From positions 24,036 to 37,604 of the forward strand of contig MU647115.1 of assembly GCA_026770585.1 (NCBI GenBank): a DNA stretch of 13,569 bases, read 5' to 3'. Position 1 is the stretch's first letter; every line of letters begins with the position of its first letter. A program made the position numbers and the translations under genes. Under the pieces are notes generated by a model. It was given only the letters and a program-made list of their open reading frames with translations, did not search any database and was not told where the DNA came from. The stretch comes from Baffinella frigidus (Eukaryota; Cryptophyceae; Cryptomonadales; Baffinellaceae). Positions 13,462 through 13,569 of the stretch are shown one piece after another.

Positions 13462-13569
13462 TACCGCAACTGGTTTTGTTCAAGTGACCTCGAGTCTTTC
13501 GCCGACAGCAGTCGAATACGTTCCTCCTTGATAGTAGGCGAGAATTCAGAGGGTCGGGGGGGTCAGGGA
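13462..13569. other. Right edge, nothing recognised
   Basis: Short unique sequence ending in a G-rich run. Confidence 0.3.

Overview
The window is nuclear DNA from a eukaryote, probably a unicellular alga of the green lineage. The evidence is a gene cut into many short GC-rich exons by GT-AG introns, and introns packed with degenerate TTTAGGG-type telomere-like heptamers (TTTAGGG, TTTGGGG, TTAGGGG, GGGTTGA). There is no sign of bacterial operons, rRNA, CRISPR or plasmid functions. The lineage is an inference from the repeat type and exon style; a repeat-rich prasinophyte would fit, but the species is not identified.

Main result: nearly the whole window (about 10605 down to 94, minus strand) is one split gene. 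Joining fourteen exon candidates at plausible splice sites gives an open reading frame of roughly 390 codons. The product has a VHS domain (10605-8795, possibly on to about 8500), a coiled/Gln-rich and Gly/Pro-rich linker (7231-6279), a GAT three-helix domain (5199 to about 1240), a Ser/Pro-rich linker, and a ubiquitin-interacting motif (205-94). The 3' end lies beyond the left edge. This is a TOM1/TOL-like endosomal sorting adaptor, the class that hands ubiquitinated membrane cargo to ESCRT. Exon phases agree at almost every junction; the least certain part is the end of the VHS domain (8585-7406).

The introns hold the unusual material. (1) G-rich heptamer arrays lie almost always with the G-rich strand on +, the template strand of the gene. 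(2) Small degenerate copies of exon edges, each carrying the splice junction and part of the neighbouring exon, sit inside adjacent introns for at least nine exons. (3) Foldback (MITE-like) elements occur at 626-711, 2333-2488, 2918-3128, 4000-4535 (three in a row), 5377-5579, 12287-12478, 12922-13069 and 13105-13241. (4) A nested insertion at 7407-7793 meets the end of one exon and supplies a new GT donor.

Right of 10605 the picture is weaker. A possible minus-strand terminal exon (11236-10996) may end an upstream gene; 11.8-12.2 kb has exon-like stretches on both strands; 12.3-13.25 kb is dominated by three foldback elements; a weak minus-strand ORF lies at 13461-13253.
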